Source: Pseudoflavonifractor sp. An44
GTDB lineage: Bacteria > Bacillota > Clostridia > Oscillospirales > Oscillospiraceae
Assembly: GCF_002161675.1 (NCBI RefSeq)
Contig: NZ_NFIH01000001.1
Span: 1-64,000 of the forward strand
DNA: 64,000 nucleotides
Direction: 5' to 3'
The notes beneath the pieces are model-generated. The model worked only from the letters and a program-made list of their open reading frames with translations, was not told where the DNA came from and searched no databases. Made by a program: the position numbers and the translations under genes. Each line of letters opens with the position of its first letter. Within the stretch, counting starts at the first letter, position 1. Shown piece by piece: positions 43,429 through 53,562 of this stretch.

Positions 43429-46400
43429 TCATAGCGGTTTCGAATGATCCTCGAAGGGCGTGGAATGTTCTAGTTGCATTCCTGTTGACAGTGGGTATCT
43501 GGCCACGTACTTTCGGAATCCCCGACCATATTCATCCTCCCGCAGGCGGGAGCTGATCTCCTCCCGCTTGGCGGCGGCCGGCTCTCCAATCAGATAGGCA
43601 TATTGGATCTCCACCCATTTGGCCATTCCCTCATAGACCTCCAGTTCCATATCCTTCCCGTACTTGCGGACGATCTCCTTGTCGTCCCAATGGAGGTACT
43701 GCCAGATATGGGTCAGCTCGTGGGCGATAGTCATGATGGAACTCACCCGAGGCGCACCGTTCTCCACCAGGATGGAATATCCGTCACCGTCCCGAATGGC
43801 CACACCCAGGATTCTGCCATCGAATTTCCCAGTGGGTACAAAGGTCTTTCCCAGCTTCTTGTGCAGCTTCTTGGAGTTGACCATCTGCACCCGCACCGGC
43901 TTCATGATCCGGGCCCCGAAGAACACCTCCATGTTCCGGGCGATAGTGCGGTAGAGCTGGTCAAACTCTTGGGCCGTTTTCACCGAGGTTTTACCGCAGG
44001 TGGTGCAGCGCTCCCGGCCATCCGACAGCACCTGGTAGTCGGTGCCCATCAGCTCCACCCCGCAGAAATCGCAGAAATGGCTACCAGGCTTGCGGGGATT
44101 GTAGTTGTTCTCAATCATCTCCGCAATCTCTTTCCCGCTTCTGGCCTGCTTCAAGGAGCCGTCTGCATAGCCGTGCTCCTTCAGGTAGTCCCAGGTTTCC
44201 TGCACGTTCAGCTGCTCCGGTACCTGTGTCCCGCCGTACAATAGGTAGTACCGCTCATGATAGGGCTTGCGCCCCATGGCCTTAATCTCCGTGGGTTTCA
44301 ACACCTTTTCCGGCTCATACTCTAACGTGTCGTTGGCGTCGTTAGGCTGGCTCTCGTCCATGGCGCTGGAGTACATACTTCTGCTCTGAAGCGGCGCATC
44401 CTTTGGCTCCTGTCCAGTGAGCTCCTCTGCCTCCTGTCCGACGGCCTCCCTCGGCTCCTGTCCGGCGGGCTCCTCCGGCTCCTGTCCGGCGGGCTCCCTC
44501 GGCTCCTGTCCGGTGGGCTCCTCCGGCTCCTGTCCGGCGGGCTCCTCTGTTTTCTTCTTCCGCCGGAACAGCTTTTTGAAGAACTCCCCAATGCACCGGA
44601 AGAAGCCCTTGATTTTCTTCCACAGACGTCCGATCCAGGTCTTGGGCTCAGGCTCCGCCGTTGTCCCCTCCGGGGGATCCGGTAGGGTGTAGTCCGGCAC
44701 TTCCGGCTCCTGAGGCGGCTTGAGGCTCTGCTCCACCTGCTCCATATGCCAGTCCAGATAATCCCAGATGATTTCCAGCACACGGGTCAGGTTTCGCTCC
44801 ACCGCCTCCAGAAGCCCCAGATCCATCTGGCTGTCCTCAAAGAAGTAGAGGCTGTTAGGGTTCAGCTCCACCCCGTCCTGCCCGGCCACGCGGTACGTGA
44901 ACGGGAGTTCCGTCCCAGAGGCAACGGTCACAGCGATATAGGGGTGGTTTTCCGCAAACATGGTGCGGAAGATCTCATCAAACAACAGCGCAATGGTCTG
45001 ACACACCGCCCCATCCACAGGCTGGGGCAGATCCACACGCAGGATGCGTTTGTTGTAGTAGGTGCGCCGGGGAATGCCGTTGAGCAGCACCTTTCGGCCG
45101 TGGACGAAATCGTTGTACCGGTCCATCTCCCAATACGCCGGCGTGTCCACCTGCAAATCCGCATACTGACGGATCACCCGCATCCCGTTGACCTCTCGCT
45201 GGTCACCCATGCCCTGGGCATCGACGCAGCGGGTGATGACGTAGCTGCGCTGCTGGCGGTAGGAACGTCTGCTGGTGATGTGGTCGGCGGCGCGTCGGAG
45301 CAAAATCCGGCCGTCAGTGGTCACCGACTGCATCTCGTAATACTTGCCATGGAAGGTGAAAAACTGTCCGGGCAGATACTTTTGGAAGATCTGACCCCGA
45401 AGCTCGGTGCCCAGGTACTGTCGCTCTCCGTGCTCATCCTCGGCAATGTAGCTGGCGCTTTGCAGATCCCACAGCAGGATCTGTTTGAAGTCCGGGTCGG
45501 CAATGTGGAAGTACCGCTCCATTTTCCCGGTTTTCATGGAGAATTTTTTCTTCACGCAGATGACATCAGGCCCAAATTTCAGGGCCTTACCATAGGCCTC
45601 CCGCCGCAGGATCCGGTCCTGGGTGTCGTCTTGGCCGCTGGAAATGGGGCGGTTGATGCTGCACACCAGATCCCAGAAGGTGTCCTCCAGCTTGCCCTGT
45701 GCCTGCTCCACCAGCATCAGCTCCTGGCGCACCTCCTCCTCAGGCACCATACCGGCGCTCATCCGCAGGCACAGCCGCAGCACCACATTCCGCACCGTTC
45801 TGGCATAGTCCGCCACCACATAGGGGATGGCCTTAGGATCGGTGTTGAAGATGCTGCCGTTGTCAGCCATGTAGTCCTTGAGCAGGTACTCAGGAGAGAT
45901 GATGTTGATGAAGCTCTGCTCAGTGGCACGGGTGGAAAAGTCCCGCTTGATCTCGAACATATTGCAGGACTCATCCTCCACCGTGATGTATTGGTTTTTT
46001 TGGATTCTGGCATTCCAAAGGTTGGGGGAAGTCTGGAAATAGTCGTCGATGCTCTTTTGTGAGATGGGCAGCCCGGCGTAGTGGAGCAGATCATAGTAAT
46101 ACTGCTTGACGATCCAGTGCATATCCGTCACCGGAAATGCCTCTCCGCCATACCAGGCCGTGTGGGCCACCTGATGCTTTAGGCCCGCAAAGGACAGCTC
46201 GGTGCCCACGCCCAGATACCGGGATACATTGGGCAGCATCCGGTGCTGCAAGTGCTCCCGGTCGGTCTCCCAGCACATATAGGAGCACACACCGTCGTAG
46301 CGGTTGGTGGCCGCCACCTCGCTGAGACTGGTCATCAGGATGTGAGAGAGGGCATCCACCAGACCGTCACAGTTTTTGTCCACCGAGCAGAAGGTGATAT

Positions 46401-47790
46401 TTTTCCCTTCCCGTCTGCACGCCTGCACCAAAGAGTTGAGGCCGATTTGAGCGGTTGTGATCAGACGGGACGGCTCCACCAGCACGACAAATTCCACCTG
46501 TGAGAAGAAGTCCTCGTTGGCCTCGTGGAGCTTCAGGTCGTGAACACTGGATCGGGTCACAATGCCCACGTCCAGCTCCTGGGCGGTGTGGGTAAGCACC
46601 CCCACCCGCCACATCTGCTCCACATTGGTGACCGCTGTGAGGCCGTCCTCACACCACTGCTGCAAATCGTCCTGGATGCCATGCCGGCCCAGCACCACCA
46701 ACACCTTGCGATTGCGCAGCAGGGTACGGTTCATGGAATAGGACACATAGGGAATCAGGTCATAGTAGAAGGGGTTGTTGAACAGAATACTCTTGCCTTG
46801 CAGCAGTTCCAGACCGGACACCAGATAATTGCGGTCCAGCGTCCCGCCCCTGGCCACCTGTCCCTGCATGAACAGGCTGTACGCCTCGGCAATTTCATCC
46901 GAACCTGCCTGCCATTCATGGAGCAGCTCCTCGTTGGTCTGAAAATCCACCTCCATATGGGTGGCGTCCGTCCCCTCGGCCTGGAGCTTATCTCCGAAGA
47001 GCTTGCGCAGCGCCTTGCGCAGCAGAGAGTAGTTGACCACGTTTTTGGCATCGTCATCCTCCCCCTCCACCTGATCCTCTTCCTCTTCTCCTTTGAGCAG
47101 TCCGTCCACAAAGAAGTACATCTCACCCAGGATGAGAATGGCAAAGACCGGGTAAAAAGGAACGCCCAGCAGCTGGTTGCGGTACAGCACCCCGGAGACC
47201 AGCATGGCCAGAATGGACACGCCCACCGCTCCATAGTAGAAGAATTTCAAATAGGTCCGCGCCTGGCCCAGGTGAGGCCGGACATACCATACCTCTGAAC
47301 TTTCCTCCTCTCTGGTGTAAAACAGGCCGCTGAGCGTATCTCCCAGAGCCGTGGATTTGCGAAACACCCGTTTGAAAATGGCCAACAGGAGTTTCTTCAC
47401 AAGGAGAAACACCAACATGATCACTGCGTTGGCCACAATACACAGCCAGAACATGAGCTGGCTGGAGGCCAGCAGAGTACGGATCCCCTCCGCCAACCAA
47501 GCTGCAGCCTCACTCAAAAAGCTCAGGTTGCCGTTGAGGGCCGCTTCGCTCCAGCTCTGGACGCGATCCAACCACCCCGGCACCAGGCTGAGGATCCAGG
47601 CGATCCACTGGTTGATGTAGGACAGTAGAAACACCGCCGCAATGCCGTACACCAGGGTCACGATGGGCATAAGCAGCTGTCGGTTCCGGATTTTCTTGGG
47701 AAGATTGGCCTTGGCGTTGAGGAGCACAAAGAGCAGGAACGGAAGGGCCACAGCGCACATCACCAGCAGAAATTTGATCCAATCAATCAT
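43429..47790 (-). CDS. Giant membrane protein with DA1-like zinc metallopeptidase
   Basis: A 1453-residue protein. The first 240 residues carry about five to six membrane helices, then an acidic loop. Residues 260-1040 form a large unassigned cytoplasmic-type region. An 8-residue repeat linker (about 1080-1128, GQEPEEPA type) leads to a LIM/zinc-ribbon-like CDFCGVEL and CTTCGKT pair (about 1240-1265), and then a peptidase domain with AHELTHIWQYL (about 1358) and a downstream Glu in VYEGMAKWVE, in the order of the DA1-type gluzincins (zinc ribbon, HExxH, EG). DA1 proteins are best known as ubiquitin-linked peptidases in plants; bacterial forms are little studied. The ATG at 47790 overlaps the stop of the upstream gene by eight bases and has GAGGAG at the right distance. 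Confidence 0.78.
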   Translation of the reverse strand: MIDWIKFLLVMCAVALPFLLFVLLNAKANLPKKIRNRQLLMPIVTLVYGIAAVFLLSYINQWIAWILSLVPGWLDRVQSWSEAALNGNLSFLSEAAAWLAEGIRTLLASSQLMFWLCIVANAVIMLVFLLVKKLLLAIFKRVFRKSTALGDTLSGLFYTREEESSEVWYVRPHLGQARTYLKFFYYGAVGVSILAMLVSGVLYRNQLLGVPFYPVFAILILGEMYFFVDGLLKGEEEEDQVEGEDDDAKNVVNYSLLRKALRKLFGDKLQAEGTDATHMEVDFQTNEELLHEWQAGSDEIAEAYSLFMQGQVARGGTLDRNYLVSGLELLQGKSILFNNPFYYDLIPYVSYSMNRTLLRNRKVLVVLGRHGIQDDLQQWCEDGLTAVTNVEQMWRVGVLTHTAQELDVGIVTRSSVHDLKLHEANEDFFSQVEFVVLVEPSRLITTAQIGLNSLVQACRREGKNITFCSVDKNCDGLVDALSHILMTSLSEVAATNRYDGVCSYMCWETDREHLQHRMLPNVSRYLGVGTELSFAGLKHQVAHTAWYGGEAFPVTDMHWIVKQYYYDLLHYAGLPISQKSIDDYFQTSPNLWNARIQKNQYITVEDESCNMFEIKRDFSTRATEQSFINIISPEYLLKDYMADNGSIFNTDPKAIPYVVADYARTVRNVVLRLCLRMSAGMVPEEEVRQELMLVEQAQGKLEDTFWDLVCSINRPISSGQDDTQDRILRREAYGKALKFGPDVICVKKKFSMKTGKMERYFHIADPDFKQILLWDLQSASYIAEDEHGERQYLGTELRGQIFQKYLPGQFFTFHGKYYEMQSVTTDGRILLRRAADHITSRRSYRQQRSYVITRCVDAQGMGDQREVNGMRVIRQYADLQVDTPAYWEMDRYNDFVHGRKVLLNGIPRRTYYNKRILRVDLPQPVDGAVCQTIALLFDEIFRTMFAENHPYIAVTVASGTELPFTYRVAGQDGVELNPNSLYFFEDSQMDLGLLEAVERNLTRVLEIIWDYLDWHMEQVEQSLKPPQEPEVPDYTLPDPPEGTTAEPEPKTWIGRLWKKIKGFFRCIGEFFKKLFRRKKKTEEPAGQEPEEPTGQEPREPAGQEPEEPAGQEPREAVGQEAEELTGQEPKDAPLQSRSMYSSAMDESQPNDANDTLEYEPEKVLKPTEIKAMGRKPYHERYYLLYGGTQVPEQLNVQETWDYLKEHGYADGSLKQARSGKEIAEMIENNYNPRKPGSHFCDFCGVELMGTDYQVLSDGRERCTTCGKTSVKTAQEFDQLYRTIARNMEVFFGARIMKPVRVQMVNSKKLHKKLGKTFVPTGKFDGRILGVAIRDGDGYSILVENGAPRVSSIMTIAHELTHIWQYLHWDDKEIVRKYGKDMELEVYEGMAKWVEIQYAYLIGEPAAAKREEISSRLREDEYGRGFRKYVARYPLSTGMQLEHSTPFEDHSKPL
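44405..44548 (-). repeat. 24-bp minisatellite, six units
   Basis: Six head-to-tail 24-base units of GGCTCCTGTCCGGCGGGCTC plus four bases, in phase with the reading frame. They encode an eight-residue Gly-Gln-Glu-Pro linker between the central region and the metallopeptidase part of the giant protein. Copy number is likely to vary between strains. Confidence 0.9.
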
Positions 47791-49744
47791 ACAGCTCCTC
47801 CATTCTGATGGTGACCCGCCGCACAAAGTCCACCGGTACGGAAATCACATGGCCAGGCTGCACAAACTCGATCTGGGCGTCCCGGTTCTCCTCATGGGGA
47901 AGGGGATACGGATAGTCCACCGGTCTGTGAAAATCATACTGATACGGTGTCTGAGGTTCCACAGGGGGCTGGGTCAGGAATTTCCCAAACACCTCATGCA
48001 ACTCCTCCCGGCACCGAAGGATGTCCATCCGGTGCTTTTTCAACACCTTGATTTGCCCAACCTCTGGGTCCTCATGGGACTGGAATTTGTTGAGCACCTG
48101 ATAGCCACGCATGACATTACAGCCGTGGCTGAGATACTTGGAGAAAAGGCGGGTGACAGAGGTCACTTCCTCCACCAGTCCCTGCATAGCTGCGTTGTAC
48201 TGGCTGAACTTTCTCTTCAGCGCTCTGCGCAGCACGTACAGGCCCACCAATCCGATAACAGCCAGCAGTCCCAACGCCCCCATGGTGAGCCAGATTGCCC
48301 CCATGGTCTCGGACGTCTCGCCCGTATTTTTTAGGATTGAGGGTAGAAATCCCACCAAAAACAGGCCAAGGGCCAGAGCCCCCAGGGCAATGGTGGTCTT
48401 TCTGGTCATTCTGGCGTCAATTTTTTTCTCCACCTCTTGGGCAGCCTCGTCCAGCTGCACCTCGTAGTCGGAAATGTCCGTCAAACTCCGGGTGGGGGTG
48501 GTGACCATGCTGAGTTCCTCTGTCTGAATGTACTCCGCCACGTCCTCCAGCTGAAACCGGTTGAGCTCCCCCACACGGTCCAGATCCACGTGGTTGAGGT
48601 TGCGCACATCATCCGCCGCCCGTTTCACCGCCCGGCGGGGCTGTTTCATAAACCGGTGCAGAGCCTTCCTGGACCGGGCGTGCCCGGCGCTCCACACGGA
48701 CAGCTCACTGGTGGGGCAGTCTGTGGCCAGGCCCAGCCCCCGGTGATCCACGTAGAGGTCCGTCTCCTCAAACTCCCGGATCATGGTCACCGGAACGGTG
48801 ACGTGGGCACAAAAGATGGCCTCCGCCTCCTGGTCAGACAGGCGGCGCCTCGTTCGATTCTCCAGCTGATGTATCTTCTGAGTAAGCATCTCGTCCGTGG
48901 CCGCCAATTTTCCCTCGTAGCGGCCAAACAACTCCCGCAGCCGCTGCTCGTCGTCCTCGCTGTTGAGGATATAGAGCCGCCGGGGCTGTAAACTGCCCTG
49001 GGGCACCTCATGGTTGGCCAGCAGCAGCAGCCCATAGAGAAACCGGATGTAGTCAAACGTGTAGTTTTCATGGTTCTTTGGCAGAATGTCAAAGACCAGG
49101 TAGCGCATTTTATCAAAGTAGAGATTCCAGTCATAAAACCGGGAGTACTGGTGATCCACGTGGGAAGTCCACAGCGTGCGCAGGGCACGCTCCTCATCCA
49201 CGTAGGTTCGTTTGGCCAGACACAGCACTTGCGCGGGCACCGCGATTTCCAGTTCATACCCTGCGGTGATAGCCCTGCGCAGTTCCTGTTTGTACTCCGC
49301 CTCCTTCTGATACAGGGCAAACTCCGGGTCCTGGTAGGTCTGTCCCTTCTCCACATTGATGAGAGGGCCTTGGCAGAGATAACTCATCAACCTGGTCAGC
49401 GGCTGCTGGGCTGCCAGGTCAAAGGCCTCACGCTTGCGCTGCCACACCGTGCCCAGGTACTCTTCCGGGCTCTGGCCCGGCTGATGCTGGGGCGGGGTAT
49501 ATCCCACCCGGTTGAAGGGATTCTGCTGCTTGAGTCCCCCTTCATCACACACCACGATGACGCGCCATTCTTCCCGGCGATTCACCGTCTTGCGCAGCTG
49601 GGGCACCATGTCGTCCAACGCAGCGCCGTCTGGGACCCACTGGCAAAAGGCAACTTGTGTGGATGCCAAAAAGGGCTGCAAAAACATATGGAACTCCTCG
49701 ATGGCGCTGATATGCTCTTGTTCCGCAATGACCACCGTAAACAT
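47783..49744 (-). CDS. Unknown 653-residue membrane protein of the tubulin locus
   Basis: No known family. The first 430 residues look cytoplasmic, with a Rossmann-like opening (MFTVVIAEQE, then WRVIVVCDEGG) that may be a receiver-like or TIR-like sandwich without obvious catalytic residues. Two membrane helices lie near 447-468 and 482-508, and a helical tail (515-600) and a Pro-rich end follow (RPVDYPYPLPHEE). Its stop overlaps the start of the metallopeptidase gene by eight bases, so the two proteins are probably made in fixed ratio and may form a membrane complex. The ATG at 49744 has AGGTGAG nearby. The 221-base gap to the tubulin gene contains a CTCCGGCCGGAG palindrome and no terminator. 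Confidence 0.65.
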   Translation of the reverse strand: MFTVVIAEQEHISAIEEFHMFLQPFLASTQVAFCQWVPDGAALDDMVPQLRKTVNRREEWRVIVVCDEGGLKQQNPFNRVGYTPPQHQPGQSPEEYLGTVWQRKREAFDLAAQQPLTRLMSYLCQGPLINVEKGQTYQDPEFALYQKEAEYKQELRRAITAGYELEIAVPAQVLCLAKRTYVDEERALRTLWTSHVDHQYSRFYDWNLYFDKMRYLVFDILPKNHENYTFDYIRFLYGLLLLANHEVPQGSLQPRRLYILNSEDDEQRLRELFGRYEGKLAATDEMLTQKIHQLENRTRRRLSDQEAEAIFCAHVTVPVTMIREFEETDLYVDHRGLGLATDCPTSELSVWSAGHARSRKALHRFMKQPRRAVKRAADDVRNLNHVDLDRVGELNRFQLEDVAEYIQTEELSMVTTPTRSLTDISDYEVQLDEAAQEVEKKIDARMTRKTTIALGALALGLFLVGFLPSILKNTGETSETMGAIWLTMGALGLLAVIGLVGLYVLRRALKRKFSQYNAAMQGLVEEVTSVTRLFSKYLSHGCNVMRGYQVLNKFQSHEDPEVGQIKVLKKHRMDILRCREELHEVFGKFLTQPPVEPQTPYQYDFHRPVDYPYPLPHEENRDAQIEFVQPGHVISVPVDFVRRVTIRMEELYD

Positions 49745-49965
49745 CTCAACTCACCTCCATCGCTGCTGTGAGATCGTGTATCCCAAAGTAGCTAATTAGT
49801 TTGCCCCTCCGGCCGGAGAGAGGTAAAGTTGGCAGATTTGGTAGCACCGCATAATTCGTTAAGTTTGCTCAACTACTGGTGCAGTTTCGAGGCAATCCAG
49901 GATGGGTTTTCAGAACGCGCACTAAATCTTGCCAAGCTTTCCAAACACAATGGTGCCATGTTATC

Positions 49966-52900
49966 TTAAAAGACCATCGCTTTCATCTCCATCAGCGTCT
50001 GCTCGTAGTCGTCGGGCTCAGGCGCCTCCAGGAGCAATTTTTTGATCTTGCGATATGCCATGTTGATGACCGGATTGTCCTTTGCCTCGATGTTATTTCT
50101 CAGTGTGTCATAGTCCCGGTAGTTATTCATCAGCAGCTTAAACTGTTCGGTCAAAACCTGGCAGAGGATGAACTTGGCGTCGTTGCCCCGCTCCCAGTGC
50201 TCCAACTCGTCCCGGAAGGTCTTGATGACTGCATCTACCAAGGCCGAGATCTCGCCGGTAAACCGCTGACTGTTGGGCAGAGAGTTGTAGTAGGCCAAGG
50301 GGATTTCAAACAGGCTAGTCTTTCCTTGATGGAGCACCTCAATGGAGAATTCGTCCAGATCCTTGGCAAAGTTGGTATCCCGGTAGTTAGAGTTTCTCAC
50401 CTCGTCCCGGGTGCGCTTCTTATTCTTGATGAAGTGGACATCCTCCACAATGGCCGAACTGATGTACAGCGCATCCAGGATCTCGTAGAATTCATCGCAC
50501 AGGGTGCCATTGGACACCACCAGATCCACGAACCGCTCATCAGAATTCTCATACTTGTACACCCGCTTGCCCGGCGCAGCCAGGGAGAGATCATGCCGCT
50601 GGATGGCCCCGTGCACCAAGCCGTAAATCATAGCCTGATGGATGCGCATCATCCGGTGATCCTGGAAGGCAAAATCGATCTCAGGCATGACTGCAACTGA
50701 GTCCCACCGCTTGTCAATATGAGTGGAGATCATCATGTTCTTGGTGGAATCCGGCCCGATGTGGCGGGAGTAATTGAAGTAGGCGGTGTGGTACAGCCCC
50801 GCATCCTTGCTCCCCGTCTCCGTAGAGTAGGGGGCGGCAAACTTTTTCAGTTTGTTGGGGGTTAGGTTGTAGAGGGCATTGAAGAAGTGGATCTCATACT
50901 TGGAGATGGTGTCCACAGCGTCCCCCTTGGGCACCAGATCCTGAATGCGGTAGGCCCGCATATCCAGCAACTTCTTGTTATAAGCGCACAGCTTGACCTC
51001 TCTGGCCTCCTCGTTAGTAATGCGCTGGATGCCGGGGGCAGACAGCCGCTCACCCATGGCGATTACCTCTCGGATATAGCGCAGATTTTCCTCGTGGGTA
51101 ACGTTATCAAACACCTGGGTGTCTCCCGAGCCGTCCTGCTGCTCCCGCAGCTTGATGCGGGCCTTGAGGCGGTTCTCCTTGGCAATGGCCTCCACAATGT
51201 TCAGGTCAATGTTGTCGCAGTTCTGGCGCACATCCTCCTTGAAGTAGCCCAGTAAGATGCTGTCGAAGATATCAATACGCCGGTCATCCTCCACAATATC
51301 TGCACTGCGGATCTCCCGGGCAAAGCGCACGTTGGCCTTGACTGCGTCAAAAATTCGGCCATTGAGCTGGCTATCCATCATGGAGCCTTCCTCGCTGCTG
51401 CTGTTACTGGAGCGACTGATCTCCTTTAGAAGCTCCTTGGTAGCGCAGATGTTCATCACCGAGTCGCCCTTGACGAATTTCAGGGTGTCCACGATCTCCT
51501 CCTGCTTGCGGACCAGCGCCGTCACCTTCTCCGGGAAGGTCTCGTAGAACTCCTCGTACTTCTCACACAGGTCCTTCAGGTAGTCTGCCCCCAGCTTGTA
51601 GGCGGCCAATTCGGCGGTCCGATCACCCAGGGCGGTGATGTTAGCATAGTAGTCTGTGAAGCAAGCGTTGAGCTTGGCATAGATCCCCTTGTATCCACCC
51701 AGCTTGTCCAGAATGGAGGGGTCCTGCCCTACGCTCTTCTCTGCCGCGCACAGCTCGTCCAGGTTCTTCTCCTTCTTCTTGCGAGTATATCCGGCATCAA
51801 AGGAGCCCGTGTCGTTGGCGTCGGGAGAGTAGTTTTCCAGGTTGGTGGTAATGACATCGTTGATCTCAGCGGTCACGCTGTTGACGCGCTTGTCCATCTC
51901 CATCTTCACCAAATAGAGCATATACCGGGCCGCATTGGGATGGCAAATGTCTCCGAAGGCGTTTTTCATCACCGACTCCAGACAGTAGGGCTTGTTCTCG
52001 TTGATGGTCTTGGCCTCGTTGATGAGCAGTGCTTCTGCATTGCTCTCCGCCACCTTCTGGGCATTCTTCTTGATGACCGTCTCGTAGTCCCGCAACAGCT
52101 CCAGGTTCTCCCGAGCCTTGCCCTGCATGGAGGGGTCGTGTTCATAGTCGATCTCCTCCGAGAGGTGGTTGGCCATATCCTTGGCACCGCGGATTGCGGT
52201 GTCACTGTTCAGGCACTCATGCATCTGGTCGGCCAGAGCCTCAAAATACCTACTCACCCGCTTCTGGGCGTCCCGCAGGAATTTGCTCTGCAAATCCTTG
52301 GAGAAGGGGTCGGTGCCGGCCTTCAACTCACTGACGTACACCTCGCTGCGCTTGGGAATCTCTGTATCGGATAGTCCCTTTTTGCGCGCCTCCCGGCGCT
52401 TGATTTCGAAGGCATTGTCGTACCGGGTCCACTTCGCCGCCTGGCCCTCGCCGCCGATGCTGGAGATGGCCCAGTCGTAGGCCACATAGTCTGCAATGTC
52501 CTCGTACGGATAGCGCAACACACCCGCGCCGATACCGCCGAACCGGTTGCGCCCGAAGTTGCCGGGGTTGGACATCTCCTTGATGATGTTATCCTCCACA
52601 GAAAACGCCTTTTTCTGCATAGGGCCGATGTTCTGCTCATACAAGGACTGGGCCGCCTGTAGCTTGTACTGGGGCAAACTCACCAGAGTGCTGTCTTCCG
52701 CATTTTGCCCGTCCAGAAGGAAACAGAAGTCAAAGGGCAGCAGGGACAGAGATCTGAGCTCATCGGTACCTGGGTTGGTGAAGTCAATGTGCAAGTTGCT
52801 GTACCGTTTCAGGTCTTCATCGATGTCGAAGAAGCCGGAGCCCTTCATCATAAAAGCGTTGATCTCCTTGATGGTGGCATAGGCATTTCTTCTCTGGCTA

Positions 52901-53523
52901 TCCCGCTCCACTGCGGAGTCAATGACGCTGTCCAGAGTCTCGGGCAGCATCACCAGCGCCCGCACATTGAGGCTCGTGTTTGGGTACTTGTTCCTTACAT
53001 AGTCCCGGATCAGCATAGCCAGGGGCAACATAATGCCGGAACCGGTGCCGCCCGAGGCGGTGGAGGCAATGACGCAGCGCATGGCCTGCTTCATGGCCTT
53101 ACCGGTCTTGCGAAACAGTTCGTCGATAGCATCATACAGGGGACGGATTTTCCCCGTTTTCACCGTGCTGTTCAGGGCCAGGCGAGAGATGGCGCGCACC
53201 TGTCCGGCGCCCTCAGACACAGTCTTGTCATAGAGCACCGCATTTTTGGGAAACCAGTTTTGCAGCGCGTCCTGATCGTAGTCCAGGTAGTTTCCCACCG
53301 TCTGGGTGTTGGAGGTCTGCACCGCCTTGATGGCAGCCTTGCTCTTGGCCACCCCGGTCAGATCATTCACATTGGTGTCCAAGCACACAAAGCTAATGTT
53401 TTCCACCTCTCCTGGTCGGCACATTTCGGCCACCATTTTGACGATATCGCTTCCAGTTCCGCCTACGCCTACAAACAGAGTAGGGGCATCCACCACATTG
53501 TCTTTGATGATTTCTCTGCTCAT
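49966..53523 (-). CDS. Tubulin/FtsZ-superfamily GTPase (Tubulin_2 type)
   Basis: A 1185-residue protein, three times the length of FtsZ. The GTPase domain occupies the first 400 residues: a Rossmann start FVGVGGTGSDIV (about 17-28) and the tubulin signature ASTASGGTGSGIM (about 155-167), a variant of GGGTGTG, followed by alpha-helical T7-side sequence. The remaining 780 residues are mostly helical with no known domain. Family members (tubulin-like, FtsZl groups) occur next to von Willebrand A genes and have been proposed to remodel membranes rather than divide cells. The ATG at 53523 has GGAGGG six bases upstream; a GTG seven codons earlier lies ahead of that site. It follows the VWA gene by 39 bases. 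Confidence 0.88.
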   Translation of the reverse strand: MSREIIKDNVVDAPTLFVGVGGTGSDIVKMVAEMCRPGEVENISFVCLDTNVNDLTGVAKSKAAIKAVQTSNTQTVGNYLDYDQDALQNWFPKNAVLYDKTVSEGAGQVRAISRLALNSTVKTGKIRPLYDAIDELFRKTGKAMKQAMRCVIASTASGGTGSGIMLPLAMLIRDYVRNKYPNTSLNVRALVMLPETLDSVIDSAVERDSQRRNAYATIKEINAFMMKGSGFFDIDEDLKRYSNLHIDFTNPGTDELRSLSLLPFDFCFLLDGQNAEDSTLVSLPQYKLQAAQSLYEQNIGPMQKKAFSVEDNIIKEMSNPGNFGRNRFGGIGAGVLRYPYEDIADYVAYDWAISSIGGEGQAAKWTRYDNAFEIKRREARKKGLSDTEIPKRSEVYVSELKAGTDPFSKDLQSKFLRDAQKRVSRYFEALADQMHECLNSDTAIRGAKDMANHLSEEIDYEHDPSMQGKARENLELLRDYETVIKKNAQKVAESNAEALLINEAKTINENKPYCLESVMKNAFGDICHPNAARYMLYLVKMEMDKRVNSVTAEINDVITTNLENYSPDANDTGSFDAGYTRKKKEKNLDELCAAEKSVGQDPSILDKLGGYKGIYAKLNACFTDYYANITALGDRTAELAAYKLGADYLKDLCEKYEEFYETFPEKVTALVRKQEEIVDTLKFVKGDSVMNICATKELLKEISRSSNSSSEEGSMMDSQLNGRIFDAVKANVRFAREIRSADIVEDDRRIDIFDSILLGYFKEDVRQNCDNIDLNIVEAIAKENRLKARIKLREQQDGSGDTQVFDNVTHEENLRYIREVIAMGERLSAPGIQRITNEEAREVKLCAYNKKLLDMRAYRIQDLVPKGDAVDTISKYEIHFFNALYNLTPNKLKKFAAPYSTETGSKDAGLYHTAYFNYSRHIGPDSTKNMMISTHIDKRWDSVAVMPEIDFAFQDHRMMRIHQAMIYGLVHGAIQRHDLSLAAPGKRVYKYENSDERFVDLVVSNGTLCDEFYEILDALYISSAIVEDVHFIKNKKRTRDEVRNSNYRDTNFAKDLDEFSIEVLHQGKTSLFEIPLAYYNSLPNSQRFTGEISALVDAVIKTFRDELEHWERGNDAKFILCQVLTEQFKLLMNNYRDYDTLRNNIEAKDNPVINMAYRKIKKLLLEAPEPDDYEQTLMEMKAMVF

Positions 53524-53562
53524 CTCGATCCCTCCATTTTTCACTGTTAGAATGGTTGATTA

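Noticed and set aside
44746-46062. Long plus-strand open frame opposite the giant metallopeptidase gene
   Set aside because: Same antisense effect: high GC at third positions keeps the complement open. No ribosome site or domain.
49799-49830. CTCCGGCCGGAG palindrome between the tubulin-like and 653-residue genes as a terminator
   Set aside because: Too short a stem without loop and no U tract; read-through across the gap seems more likely.
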